Assembly (NCBI GenBank): GCA_021773645.1
Contig: JAJFJU010000015.1
Span: forward strand, 248,001 to 312,000
Direction of reading: 5' to 3'
Length of the DNA: 64,000 nt
DNA from: Gammaproteobacteria bacterium
GTDB lineage: Bacteria > Pseudomonadota > Gammaproteobacteria > HK1
The stretch's first letter is position 1. Every line of letters begins with the position of its first letter. The notes beneath the pieces were generated by a model that was given only the letters and a program-made list of their open reading frames with translations, was not told the DNA's origin and did not search any database. This document shows positions 34,845-44,198 of the stretch, piece by piece. Position numbers and translations under genes: made by a program.

Positions 34845-35906
34845 TTATGCCGCGTTAGTCAGGCTGGAACCTATCTCATCCAGTGCCATCACCCGATCCG
34901 CCAGTCCAGCCTTAACCACCGCCATGGGCATGCCATAGACCACACAACTTTCCTCATTCTGCGCCCACACCGAGGAGCCCCCGGTTTTGAGCAATTTAGC
35001 GCCCTCTCGGCCATCGGTTCCCATTCCAGTCAACACCACAGCCAAGGCCTTCCCAGGAAACAGATCCGCAACTGAACGAAAAGCGAGATCGACTGATGGT
35101 TTCAAATATTCGCCTGGCAAGGCATCACGCACCCGAACCACACATTGAGCACCCTGACTCTCAAGGACCATCTGTCGCCCTCCCGGGGCAAGTAAGGCCA
35201 CACCCGGCCGTAAAAGGTCGCCGTCTTGCGCCTCGCGCACCGTAATCGCACAGGTTGAATTAAGCCGTTCCGCCAGAGCCGTGGTGAAATTTTCTGGCAT
35301 ATGCTGGATTAAAAGTATTGGCAGAGGATAATTGGCTGGCAGCGGGGCGAGCACATGTTGCAGGGCCACAGGACCGCCAGTGGAACAACCGATAGCCACC
35401 AAGCGGTGACCTTTTTTTATGGGTTCTTTCGCATGCTGCGGGTCTGATGATGAGGCCGTTTTGGCCGCCGGGCTAGCAACTTTCGGCGCCACTTGGGCCT
35501 TGGCCAATTTTCGACGCCCAAGAATCCGCACGTGAGTACGTAAGCGCACCAATATGCCACTCTTGTCCTCCTTACCAGGGCCAAAGGCCTTTGGCAGAAA
35601 TTCCATAGCCCCCGCCTCAAGCGCATCCAAGGTGGCCTTTGCGCCAGCCGTCGTAATAGAGGAGAACATCAACACGGGAGTTGGATTTTTGTGCATGATT
35701 TCACGTACCGCGGCCACCCCATCCATAATCGGCATTTCTACATCCATGGTGACCACATCCGGTGCCAACTTAGCAACCTGCTGTACCGCCTCCTTGCCAT
35801 TGCTAGCCGTACCAATGACCTCGATTTTTGCGTCCGCATTAAGTGCCTCGCACACGCGGCGTCGAAAAAACGCTGAATCATCCACCACGAGTACACGTAT
35901 CGCCAT
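34845..35906 (-). CDS. cheB: Chemotaxis response regulator protein-glutamate methylesterase CheB
   Basis: Removes methyl groups from (and deamidates) chemoreceptors. 353 residues. Seen: receiver domain with VVDDSAFFRRRV and the phospho-acceptor in DVVTMDVEMPIMDG at about 53-66; linker; methylesterase domain with IGCSTGGPVAL (Ser), IQHMPENFT (His) and GMGTDGREG (Asp). Catalytic triad complete. CheR is not in the window. It follows cheA by 62 bases. Confidence 0.96.
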   Translation of the reverse strand: MAIRVLVVDDSAFFRRRVCEALNADAKIEVIGTASNGKEAVQQVAKLAPDVVTMDVEMPIMDGVAAVREIMHKNPTPVLMFSSITTAGAKATLDALEAGAMEFLPKAFGPGKEDKSGILVRLRTHVRILGRRKLAKAQVAPKVASPAAKTASSSDPQHAKEPIKKGHRLVAIGCSTGGPVALQHVLAPLPANYPLPILLIQHMPENFTTALAERLNSTCAITVREAQDGDLLRPGVALLAPGGRQMVLESQGAQCVVRVRDALPGEYLKPSVDLAFRSVADLFPGKALAVVLTGMGTDGREGAKLLKTGGSSVWAQNEESCVVYGMPMAVVKAGLADRVMALDEIGSSLTNAA

Positions 35907-35968
35907 ATCTATCCTATCCAGGGAGAAGCAAACATAGTCGAGGCTAGCAAGAAATGCGGTTTCCGCAT

Positions 35969-38047
35969 TTAATGGCCACCTACATAACTATCCAAAAGGC
36001 CCGGCACATCCAAAATGAGCGCGATACGCCCGTCCCCGGTAATAGTTGCACCCGCCATGCCCTTGGTGCCCTGTAGCAAAGCCCCCAGCGGCTTGATCAC
36101 CACCTCTTGCTGGCCCAACAAATTATCGACTACCAGGCAGATCATCTTATTGCCTACATGCACTACCAACACATGACCGAGCTTGGATTCTTCATCCGCT
36201 GGGGGGTTGAGCCATTCTTTTAGGTAGAAAAGCGGTAGCGGCGCACCGCGGACCATCACCATGGCATGCCCATCCACAAGATTTATTTTCGCCTGCTCCA
36301 AGTCGAATATCTCTTTTACATTAACTAGTGGCAGTGCATAGATCTGCTTGCCCAGCACCACCATCAAGGTAGGCACAATCGCCAAGGTCAGTGGCACCTT
36401 GATGACTATCGTGGAGCCTTTTCCCAGAGAAGATTGAACATCAACGCTCCCGTTGAGTTGGGTAATGCCGGTTTTAACCACATCCATGCCCACACCACGG
36501 CCAGACACATCGGATATTTCTGTTTTCGTGGAGAATCCAGCTGCGAAGATTAAGTTGTAACACTCATGGTCAGAGAGCCGTGCCGCGGCCTCCTCGTCCA
36601 TTAATCCCTTCTCTACTGCCTTCCCTCGAAGCACCTCCGCATCCATACCCTTGCCATCATCGCTCACGGTCAAAAGGATATGGTCACCCTCCTGCTCCGC
36701 GGCCAAGGTCACAGTCCCCTTGCGTGGCTTTCCGGCTGCCTCTCGGTCATCGGGAGATTCAATGCCGTGGTCCACCGAGTTACGCACCAGATGGACCATG
36801 GGGTCGGCCAGGGCTTCCACTAAATTCTTGTCGAGATCTGTCTCTTCCCCGACCATTACCAACTCAATTTCCTTGCCCAGAGTTCTCGCCAGATCTCTCA
36901 CCACCCGCGGAAAACGTCCAAACACCTTCTTGATTGGCTGCATCCGAGTCTTCATTACCGCCGATTGAAGATCGCCAGTTACTAGGTCCAGACTGCCGAT
37001 GGCCTCAGCAGCACGTTCATCGGACAAGGTGGTTTCCAGAGTGGTCAAGCGGTTGCGCACCAGCACCAGCTCTCCCACCATATTCATAATCTTGTCCAAT
37101 ACGCCGGTATCCACCCGTACTGTGGTCTCACCTTTCGGCTGACGCGGTGGTTTTGCAGGCGCTTTGGCCCGCTTTGCAACGGGGGCAGGAGGCTTGGGTG
37201 CGGCGGCTGGTTTTGGTGCTGGTGGCGGTGGCGTTACTGCGACAGCCGGTTCTGCAGGTGCAACTGTGGCTGGCTGGGCTTTTGGATCGGCTTTCGTGCC
37301 ATGCAATTCATCGAGCAGGGCTTCGAATTCATCGTCGGAGATTTCATCTGCTGAGGCACTATCATTGGCCTTTATCGGCGGCTTTGCCCCATTTCCGTGT
37401 AATTCGTCTAGCAGAGCCTCAAATTCATCGTCAGTAATGTCATCTGTAGAACCCGCTGCGGATTCTGTCGATGCTGCTGGCGTGGTTTCTTCCGTGACCT
37501 CACTACCATCGTGCATTTGAGACAATAGGGAATCAAAAGCAGCCTCGCGGACGGTCTTCTCATCCTCTTCCACCACCACTGCGGTATCAGGCAAATCCAC
37601 TGTGGCCTCTGAGACCGGTGTTTCTGCTACGGCAGGAGCCGCCTCCTCAACCTGAGCTTCGCCCTGCTCCACCGCTACCAATTGGGCGATCAATTCTGGC
37701 TCCGCCGGGGGCGGTTCCTCGCCACTACGCAGCTGCTCAAACATGGCATTAACCACATCCAAAACGCGCAGCATGAGATCCATTAACTCGGGTTCGACCG
37801 GTAATTCACCCTGCCGCAACAGATTAAAAATGTCCTCAGCGCGATGACAGACGGTCACCATGCCATCAAGGGCTAGAAATCCAGCGCCTCCCTTGATGGT
37901 ATGAAAACCGCGAAATATCGCATTCAGAAGTTCCGTATCTTCGGGTTGGGTCTCAAGATCTACCAGTTGTTCACCGAGCAAATCAAGGATCTCACCCCCT
38001 TCCACCAGGAAATCCTGGACAATTTCGTCGTTTAGGTCGATTGCCAT
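35969..38047 (-). CDS. cheA: Chemotaxis histidine kinase CheA
   Basis: 692 residues. Seen: Hpt domain with FHTIKGGAGFL and phospho-accepting His49; a long low-complexity linker (about 110-305) in place of a recognisable P2 domain, containing a near-exact 15-residue motif twice (ITDDEFEALLDELHG at 204-218 and ISDDEFEALLDELHG at 236-250) plus a degenerate third (AFDSLLSQMHDG near 169-180); the dimerisation helix (GVLDKIMNMVGELVLVRNRL); kinase domain with N-box HLVRNSVDHGIE and G-boxes SDDGKGMD and GRGVGMDVV; and the C-terminal CheW-like domain. The linker motifs probably dock CheY or CheB. Confidence 0.96.
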   Translation of the reverse strand: MAIDLNDEIVQDFLVEGGEILDLLGEQLVDLETQPEDTELLNAIFRGFHTIKGGAGFLALDGMVTVCHRAEDIFNLLRQGELPVEPELMDLMLRVLDVVNAMFEQLRSGEEPPPAEPELIAQLVAVEQGEAQVEEAAPAVAETPVSEATVDLPDTAVVVEEDEKTVREAAFDSLLSQMHDGSEVTEETTPAASTESAAGSTDDITDDEFEALLDELHGNGAKPPIKANDSASADEISDDEFEALLDELHGTKADPKAQPATVAPAEPAVAVTPPPPAPKPAAAPKPPAPVAKRAKAPAKPPRQPKGETTVRVDTGVLDKIMNMVGELVLVRNRLTTLETTLSDERAAEAIGSLDLVTGDLQSAVMKTRMQPIKKVFGRFPRVVRDLARTLGKEIELVMVGEETDLDKNLVEALADPMVHLVRNSVDHGIESPDDREAAGKPRKGTVTLAAEQEGDHILLTVSDDGKGMDAEVLRGKAVEKGLMDEEAAARLSDHECYNLIFAAGFSTKTEISDVSGRGVGMDVVKTGITQLNGSVDVQSSLGKGSTIVIKVPLTLAIVPTLMVVLGKQIYALPLVNVKEIFDLEQAKINLVDGHAMVMVRGAPLPLFYLKEWLNPPADEESKLGHVLVVHVGNKMICLVVDNLLGQQEVVIKPLGALLQGTKGMAGATITGDGRIALILDVPGLLDSYVGGH

Positions 38048-38076
38048 AAAACGCCCTTAAAAATCTCTAGTTCAGG

Positions 38077-38826
38077 CTAAAAGCCAAGACTTGAAAGCAA
38101 ATCATCCACATCATCCTGGTCAGAAACCACATCGGCTCCACCGTCGGAATTGATCTGCGGCCCCTCCGCCTCCAGGCTTTTATCAGAAGCAGCGGTAGCC
38201 GCGGCCGCTTGGGCACCACCACGCACCCGAATCATGCCGACCAGGTTCTCTTCAACCTCTTGAACCAGCTGAATAACCCGACGCACTACCTGCCCGGTAA
38301 GGTCTTGGAAATCCTGAGCCATCACCACTTCAGTCAAATATTCGTTAACCTGTCCGCAGTCCCCTTCCACCTGATCCAGATAGACCAGCAAACCATCCAA
38401 TAAAAAACGAAATTCGCCCGCATCCATTTCCTTGCGTTTGAGTCGCAGCCAGCGGGCTTTCATATCTACCGCAGTGGAACCCAGACTTTTGACCAAGGGT
38501 GCCGCCTCATCCATCGCGTTGAGCGTTCGATGGGCCGCTTCCTCAGTTTTGGTAATTACATAATTCAATCGCTCTTTGGCATCGGGTATCTGTGTCTCAG
38601 CCACATCAGCGAGATTCGCATCCACTTCAAAACTGCGTAGCGCATCGTGTAACTGGCGAGTCATCGCCCCCATTTCGCTAAACAATTGCGATTCACGAAT
38701 GCGGGTTAGTTCATCGAATCCTTCCTGTGCCTTATCACCCTCCCCCGACTCTATGTCCGCGATCAGTTTCTTTAGGGATGGCAATAAGTCCTGCACCTCT
38801 CCTTCAGTCGAAATCTGTGCCTCCAT
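38077..38826 (-). CDS. cheZ: Protein phosphatase CheZ
   Basis: Dephosphorylates CheY-P. 249 residues from the ATG at 38826, which overlaps the cheY stop (TGATG). Seen: long helical core, the catalytic VVMAQDFQDLTGQVVRRV motif near 168-185 with the active-site glutamine, and the C-terminal CheY-binding tail DQDDVDDLLSSLGF. Tightly placed between cheY and cheA. Confidence 0.95.
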   Translation of the reverse strand: MEAQISTEGEVQDLLPSLKKLIADIESGEGDKAQEGFDELTRIRESQLFSEMGAMTRQLHDALRSFEVDANLADVAETQIPDAKERLNYVITKTEEAAHRTLNAMDEAAPLVKSLGSTAVDMKARWLRLKRKEMDAGEFRFLLDGLLVYLDQVEGDCGQVNEYLTEVVMAQDFQDLTGQVVRRVIQLVQEVEENLVGMIRVRGGAQAAAATAASDKSLEAEGPQINSDGGADVVSDQDDVDDLLSSLGF

Positions 38827-39218
38827 CAAGCAGCTCCTTCTAGCCGTTCGAATATCTTTTCCAGCTTTTCCTTGAGAGTTTGAGCGGTGAAAGGCTTGAC
38901 GATATAGCCGTTTACCCCGGCCTGCGCCGCTTCTACAATCTGTGTTTTTTTCGCTTCTGCGGTCACCAGTAGCACCGGCATAGACGCGAGACGTTCATCC
39001 GCACGAACTGCTTTGAGCAAATCAATTCCCTGCATGATCGGCATATTCCAGTCGGTCACCAGGAAATCAAAATCACCGTTTTGCAGCATCGGCAAAGCGG
39101 TGCTGCCATCATCCGCCTCGCTGGTATTGTTAAAACCCAGATCCCGCAATAAGTTCTTGATAATTCTCCGCATAGTGGAAAAATCATCCACTACTAGGAT
39201 TTTCATATTTTTATCCAC
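38826..39218 (-). CDS. cheY: Chemotaxis response regulator CheY
   Basis: Single receiver domain that, when phosphorylated, binds the flagellar switch. I use the GTG at 39218 ([14 protein letters not shown]), which has GGAG six bases upstream; a TTG four codons further up is the longest possible start. 130 residues. Seen: acidic pair in VVDDFS, phospho-acceptor in LVTDWNMP, the conserved Thr in LLVTAEA and the Lys in IVKPFT. First che gene after fliA. Confidence 0.95.
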   Translation of the reverse strand: MDKNMKILVVDDFSTMRRIIKNLLRDLGFNNTSEADDGSTALPMLQNGDFDFLVTDWNMPIMQGIDLLKAVRADERLASMPVLLVTAEAKKTQIVEAAQAGVNGYIVKPFTAQTLKEKLEKIFERLEGAA

Positions 39219-39260
39219 GCCATTCTCCAACCCGATATATTGAGATAGTCACGCCATCAA

Positions 39261-39998
39261 TCACGTATCTTTCCTCCATTCGCTCATACGGGCCTTCACC
39301 CGCAGCAAGGCCTGGCTGTGAATCTGGCAAACTCGCGACTCACTCACATTCAGCACCTCTCCTGTTTCTCTCAGATTTAGCTCTTCATCGTAATAAAGCG
39401 ACATCACCAAGCGTTCCCGCTCTGGGAGACTGGCAATTGCACGTGCTAGGGCTTCACGGAATTGAGCAAACTCCAACTCATCAAGTGGTCCTGCAGGCCC
39501 TTCAGAACGGGATTCTTTAACCGACTCACTAGTGGTCGCCAACTCGTCAAAACTGAATATCTTGTGGCCAGCGGCATCGCGTAAAATGCGGTGATAATCT
39601 CCCAGGGAGATGTCCAACACATCGGAAACTTCCGAGTCTCGGGCATCCCGACCCTCCCGCATCTCCACATCATGAATAGCGGCACTGACCTCACGCATTT
39701 TTCGATGTAGCGAGCGTGGAGCCCAATCACTCTTGCGAATCTCATCCAGCATCGCGCCACGAATGCGTATCCCGCCGTAGGTCTCGAAGCTAGCCCCCCG
39801 GCTGGGGTCATAATTTTGCGCGGCCTCCAGCAGACCGATCATTCCAGACTGAATCAGGTCATCCGCCTGAACACTAGATGGCAGCCTGCTCACCAAGTGA
39901 TAGGCGATACGCTTGACCAGGGGGGCATAACGCTCCACCACCTGATCCTGGGTTTGGGCCTGAGCCTGCATATCTTTGTAAGCGCCAAGCCCGGTCAT
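39261..39998 (-). CDS. fliA: Flagellar sigma factor 28
   Basis: Sigma factor for late flagellar, chemotaxis and filament genes. 245 residues. Seen: region 2 with YAPLVKRIAYHLVSRLPSSVQADDLIQSGMIGLLEAAQNYD near 25-66, region 3 with SFETYGGIRIRGAMLDEIRKSDW, and region 4 with SLPERERLVMSLYYDEELNLRETGEVLNVSESRVCQIHSQAL. Start overlaps the fleN stop (ATGA). Its anti-sigma FlgM is not in the window. Confidence 0.97.
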   Translation of the reverse strand: MTGLGAYKDMQAQAQTQDQVVERYAPLVKRIAYHLVSRLPSSVQADDLIQSGMIGLLEAAQNYDPSRGASFETYGGIRIRGAMLDEIRKSDWAPRSLHRKMREVSAAIHDVEMREGRDARDSEVSDVLDISLGDYHRILRDAAGHKIFSFDELATTSESVKESRSEGPAGPLDELEFAQFREALARAIASLPERERLVMSLYYDEELNLRETGEVLNVSESRVCQIHSQALLRVKARMSEWRKDT

Positions 39999-40882
39999 GG
40001 CCTCGCTCCTCCCCCTCTCTGACTCACCTGTATCAAGCGCTCGACAAAAAACTCCAATTGTCCGCTCGCCTCAGTCGCTACAGGCCAGTTATCGGCCACA
40101 GTGGCCAATTTCTTGAATGCAATTGCTGCCGGACTCCGTGGGTAGGCCTCAATGACCGCGCGCTGACGCTGAATCGCCTTACGCAAACTCTCGTCAAAAG
40201 GAATCGCCCCCATATAATCCAGGGATACATCAAGGAATCGGTCGGTTACGCGTAATAACTTTATAAACAATCCCTTACCCTCGCTTGCGCTGCGCGTCAT
40301 ATTGGCTACCACGCGGAATCGGTGGCGCCCATGCTCTCGATGCAGGGTCTTGATCATGGCATAAGCATCGGTAATAGAGGCGGGTTCATCACATACCACC
40401 ACCAGGATCTCCTGACTGGCCTTGCTGAAATTAAGCACGTTTTCGGCAATGCCCGCCGCGGTATCAACAATAAGCACCTCGGCACCATAACCAAACTCGC
40501 TGAAGGCATGAATCAGGCCCGCCGTTTCTGCTGCACCCAATTCCGCCATCTGACGCACACCGGAGGCCGCTGGAATCAGCTTGATCCCGCCAGGTCCATC
40601 GATGGCTACCTCGTCTAACGTCGCCTCACCACTAATTACATGGGAAAGATTGTGTTCCGGGCGCAAGCCCAGCAGTACATCCACATTACCCAGCCCGAGG
40701 TCGGCATCCATAAGCAACACTTCCCGCCCCATAGCAGACAATGCCATGGCCAGGTTGACCGACACATTGGTCTTTCCCACACCGCCTTTGCCGCCAGTGA
40801 CCGCAATCACCCGCACACTCTCCGGTTTAGCCATATGCCGTAGGCCCGCAGCCTGATCCGCGGGAACTGGGTTAGCGGGCAT
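39995..40882 (-). CDS. fleN: Flagellar number regulator FleN/FlhG (MinD-like ATPase)
   Basis: Limits polar flagellar number and restrains FleQ. 295 residues from the ATG at 40882 (MPANPVPADQAAGLRHM), with GGAG and AGG before it; the longer open frame reaches into flhF. Seen: TGGKGGVGKTNVSVNLAMAL (deviant Walker A), MDADLGLGNVDVLLGL, DTAAGIAENVLNF and DEPASITDAYAMIKTL, all as in FleN/FlhG. It overlaps the 3' end of flhF by 11 bases, the usual FlhF-FlhG pairing. Confidence 0.94.
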   Translation of the reverse strand: MPANPVPADQAAGLRHMAKPESVRVIAVTGGKGGVGKTNVSVNLAMALSAMGREVLLMDADLGLGNVDVLLGLRPEHNLSHVISGEATLDEVAIDGPGGIKLIPAASGVRQMAELGAAETAGLIHAFSEFGYGAEVLIVDTAAGIAENVLNFSKASQEILVVVCDEPASITDAYAMIKTLHREHGRHRFRVVANMTRSASEGKGLFIKLLRVTDRFLDVSLDYMGAIPFDESLRKAIQRQRAVIEAYPRSPAAIAFKKLATVADNWPVATEASGQLEFFVERLIQVSQRGGGARP

Positions 40883-42014
40883 TTGCCTGCACTCCAGCAT
40901 AGGCTGGCACGATGCCAAGTGGGTCCAGTTGCTGTTGCTTGGCCAATGCAACGGCACGGCTTAGCAATGATTGCGCTCGAGCCGGAGCAATATCCTCGGG
41001 AACTCGCTGTCCCTCAGTAACGAAGGCAACGGGTAGACGGTTAAGAATGATGCTGGAGATCACCCCGCCCAGACTTGCCGACTCGTCTAGCTTGGTCACC
41101 ACCGTTCCATCGATGGCCACCTTTTGGAAAGCATGCACTGTTTCCTCCAGCACTTGGGACTGGGAGGTGGCGGAAAGCACAAGATAGCATTTCACTCGCG
41201 GAGAACTGGCACTAATCATTGCCACCTGCTGCGATAAACGGATATCGCGCTGACTCATGCCAGCGGTATCGATAAGCACCAAACGCCGTTCACTAAATTG
41301 TTCCAGGGCATCGGCAAGTGCTTCACCTCCCTCTACCACCTGCATGGGAATTCCCATAATGCGGGCAAAGGTGCTGAGTTGCTGATGCGCGCCTACCCGA
41401 AAGTTATCGGTGGTTAGTAGCGCCACATTTTCCGCACCATGGCGCAGCGCAAAGCGTGCAGCCAACTTGGCAATGGTGGTGGTTTTCCCAACCCCGGTGG
41501 GTCCAAGCAACGCATAGACCCCGCCCTCACCCAGCAAATCATGGCTCGCTGGGCAAAGATCCTCGGCCAAGCTATCAAGTGCATACTGCCAAGCAGTCCG
41601 GGCATCCAGTGTTTCAGGGGTTTGATCTGCCACCCGTTGGGCCAGTCTTTGGCCGATGCCAAGCTCGTTCAATTGCCGAAATACACCGGCGCGTAACGGA
41701 TGCTGCCGTTCTTGCTCGCCCCAGACCAGCCCGGAAAGCTGATGCTCCAGCAATCCACGCAAATACTTCAATTCTTCCCCTACAGAGTCCATAGAGGCCA
41801 CTTGTCCAGATTGCGGGATGGGCTGCTCATCCGCCGCATATTCGGCTATTTCGGGATTTTCCAGCCAACGTTCGTCATAGTCAGTGGCCGCCGAAATCTC
41901 TATGCCACCATCTACTTTTCGATTGGATAGAATCACTGCGTCGGAACCCAGATCTTCGCGTACGCATTGAATCGCTTCGCGCATATCAGCTGCAAAATAG
42001 CGTTTGATTTTCAT
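40872..42014 (-). CDS. flhF: Flagellar biosynthesis GTPase FlhF
   Basis: SRP-type GTPase that sets the place of the polar flagellum. 380 residues. Seen: N-terminal FAADMREAIQCVREDLGSDAVILSNRKV; then an Ffh-like NG domain with GPTGVGKTTTIAKLAARFALRHG (G1) near 170, DNFRVGAHQQLSTFARIMG, LIDTAGMSQRD (G3) and VTKLDESASLGGVIS (G4). The basic middle domain is short. Followed by fleN. Confidence 0.95.
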   Translation of the reverse strand: MKIKRYFAADMREAIQCVREDLGSDAVILSNRKVDGGIEISAATDYDERWLENPEIAEYAADEQPIPQSGQVASMDSVGEELKYLRGLLEHQLSGLVWGEQERQHPLRAGVFRQLNELGIGQRLAQRVADQTPETLDARTAWQYALDSLAEDLCPASHDLLGEGGVYALLGPTGVGKTTTIAKLAARFALRHGAENVALLTTDNFRVGAHQQLSTFARIMGIPMQVVEGGEALADALEQFSERRLVLIDTAGMSQRDIRLSQQVAMISASSPRVKCYLVLSATSQSQVLEETVHAFQKVAIDGTVVTKLDESASLGGVISSIILNRLPVAFVTEGQRVPEDIAPARAQSLLSRAVALAKQQQLDPLGIVPAYAGVQANAR

Positions 42015-42061
42015 CGTCTAGTCCTAGTTTCAGTTCGCCACAATCACGTCAAAGCAGAAGG

Positions 42062-44167
42062 TTAATGAAGCGCCGCCGCAGCTTGTGAATCACCACCCAC
42101 CGCGGCAATCACCCGCACCTTGATCTCATCGGGTACTTCACCGTAGGAAAGTACCCGAAGGCCACCACTTCCGGCCCGAGCAAAACGTGCCAACATTAAG
42201 CGCAAGGGATCCGGGACCAAAAGCACCGCCGGATCGCCACTAGTCTCTTGTTTCTGGGTCGCCTCCTGTAATGCCCACTGCAGGCGCTCCGACAGACCTG
42301 GTTCCAGCATGGCCCCCTCTCCTCCACCCGCTTGTAGGGAATCCTGCAATAAACGGTCCAACCCCGGGTCTATAGTAATCACTGAAAGTTCACTTCTCAA
42401 GTCATTGATATTCTGTACGATGAGCCGACCTAAACTCCGACGCACGGCGGCGGTCAACACGTCCGGATCTTGACTACGTGCAGCATGCTCCGCCAATGTT
42501 TCGGCGATGGTACGGGTATCTCGTATTGGCACCCCTTCGCTCAGCAAATTCTGCAACACTCGAACCAAGCTGGCCGGCGGTAATTTTTCCGGCTCCAACT
42601 GCTCCACCAGTTTGGGCGTCCGCTCTTGCAGGCGATCGAGTAGTTGCTGAACCTCCTCGTGACCAAGCAGTTCATGCGCATGCTCTTGAATCGCGTGGCT
42701 TAGGTGAGTGGCGATAACCGTACTCGCATCCACCACCGTATAACCATAGGTCTGGGCCTGATCCCGTTGTCCCGAGTCAATCCAGACGGCCTCCAGACCA
42801 AACACCGGATCCACACCGGCTTCGCCATAGAGTTCACCAAAAACCTGTCCGGGATTAATCGCCAATTCCCGTTCCGGATGAATCCGTCCTTCACCTACGG
42901 TGACGCCTTTGAGACTAAGGCGATAGCTATCTGGCGCCAGCTCGAGATTGTCACGGATATGTACCGGCGGCACCAGAAACCCCAGCTCCTTGGAAAGCTT
43001 CTTCCTCACGCCCTTGATACGTCCCATTAGCTGCCCATTTTGGGCTGTATCCACTAGTGGAATCAGCCGATAGCCCACTTCAAGCCCCAGCGGATCAATG
43101 CTAGGGACATCATCCCAACTGAGTTCTTTGGGTGCCGCGGTGGGGAGCTCTGGGGTGTGTTCTACCGCTGCGGCCTGGGCCTCACCTTGCTGGCGCAGCA
43201 TATAGAACCCACTGCCTCCCGCCAGCGCGGCAAGGGTCAAAAAGGCGAGATTGGGCATGCCGGGAACCAAGCCCATGGCACCGACGATACCGGCCGCAAT
43301 CAGTAGGGTTTTGGGATTATCAAAGAGTTGCTGGATAACCTGCCCGCCCACATCCTGGGCCGAGGAAACCCGGGTCACCATCAATGCGGCAGCGGAAGAC
43401 AGCATCAATGATGGAATCTGTGCGACTAAACCATCACCAATGGTCAGCAAGGCATAGTTTTGCAAGGCAGTTTCAAAGGACAAATTATGTTGCAGCATGC
43501 CGATAAACAGGCCGCCGATAATATTGATAAACAGGATGAGAATGCCGGCAACTGCATCACCACGAACGAATTTGCTGGCACCATCCATGGCGCCATAAAA
43601 ATCCGCCTCATCTGCCACATCCTTGCGCCGGATGCGTGCCTCATCCTGGCTTAGCAGGCCGGAATTGAGATCGGCATCAATGGCCATTTGTTTGCCTGGC
43701 ATGGCATCTAGGGTAAAGCGCGCACTAACCTCGGCGATGCGGCCCGCGCCCTTGGTCACCACCACGAAATTGATAATCACGAGAATCGCAAACACCACCA
43801 GGCCGACCGCATAATTGCCGCCTATGACGAAGGCACCAAAGGCCTCAATCACCTGCCCCGCCGCATCGGTGCCGGTATGCCCTTCCAACAACACCACTCG
43901 CGTAGAGGCAATATTTAGCGCCAAGCGCAGCAATGTGGTCACCAGCAACACAATGGGGAAAACCGCGAAGTCCAGCGGACGACGAGAATAAATCGCCGCT
44001 AGGATAACCACCATGGAGAGGGCAATATTGAAGGTAAACAACACGTCGAGCACGATGGGCGCCAACGGCACCACCATCATGGCTAACAGAGCCAATAGCA
44101 GTGCGGGCACACCCAGCCCACTCAGCCGTATACCACGAAAATTTGCCAGCACGGCTTGCGGGCTCAT
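42062..44167 (-). CDS. flhA: Flagellar type III export protein FlhA
   Basis: Largest gate component of the flagellar export apparatus, which docks chaperone-cargo complexes and uses the proton gradient. 701 residues. Seen: about eight membrane helices in residues 15-330, the FHIPEP-type central loop with KGAGRIAEVSARFTLDAMPGKQMAIDADL near 140-168, and a cytoplasmic domain (about 345-701) with KELGFLVPPVHIRDNLEL and PEVARAH-like LLQDSLQAG sections. Lies 31 bases after flhB. Confidence 0.97.
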   Translation of the reverse strand: MSPQAVLANFRGIRLSGLGVPALLLALLAMMVVPLAPIVLDVLFTFNIALSMVVILAAIYSRRPLDFAVFPIVLLVTTLLRLALNIASTRVVLLEGHTGTDAAGQVIEAFGAFVIGGNYAVGLVVFAILVIINFVVVTKGAGRIAEVSARFTLDAMPGKQMAIDADLNSGLLSQDEARIRRKDVADEADFYGAMDGASKFVRGDAVAGILILFINIIGGLFIGMLQHNLSFETALQNYALLTIGDGLVAQIPSLMLSSAAALMVTRVSSAQDVGGQVIQQLFDNPKTLLIAAGIVGAMGLVPGMPNLAFLTLAALAGGSGFYMLRQQGEAQAAAVEHTPELPTAAPKELSWDDVPSIDPLGLEVGYRLIPLVDTAQNGQLMGRIKGVRKKLSKELGFLVPPVHIRDNLELAPDSYRLSLKGVTVGEGRIHPERELAINPGQVFGELYGEAGVDPVFGLEAVWIDSGQRDQAQTYGYTVVDASTVIATHLSHAIQEHAHELLGHEEVQQLLDRLQERTPKLVEQLEPEKLPPASLVRVLQNLLSEGVPIRDTRTIAETLAEHAARSQDPDVLTAAVRRSLGRLIVQNINDLRSELSVITIDPGLDRLLQDSLQAGGGEGAMLEPGLSERLQWALQEATQKQETSGDPAVLLVPDPLRLMLARFARAGSGGLRVLSYGEVPDEIKVRVIAAVGGDSQAAAALH

Positions 44168-44198
44168 TGCTGTTTCCTTATGGATTTATTCGTCATTT

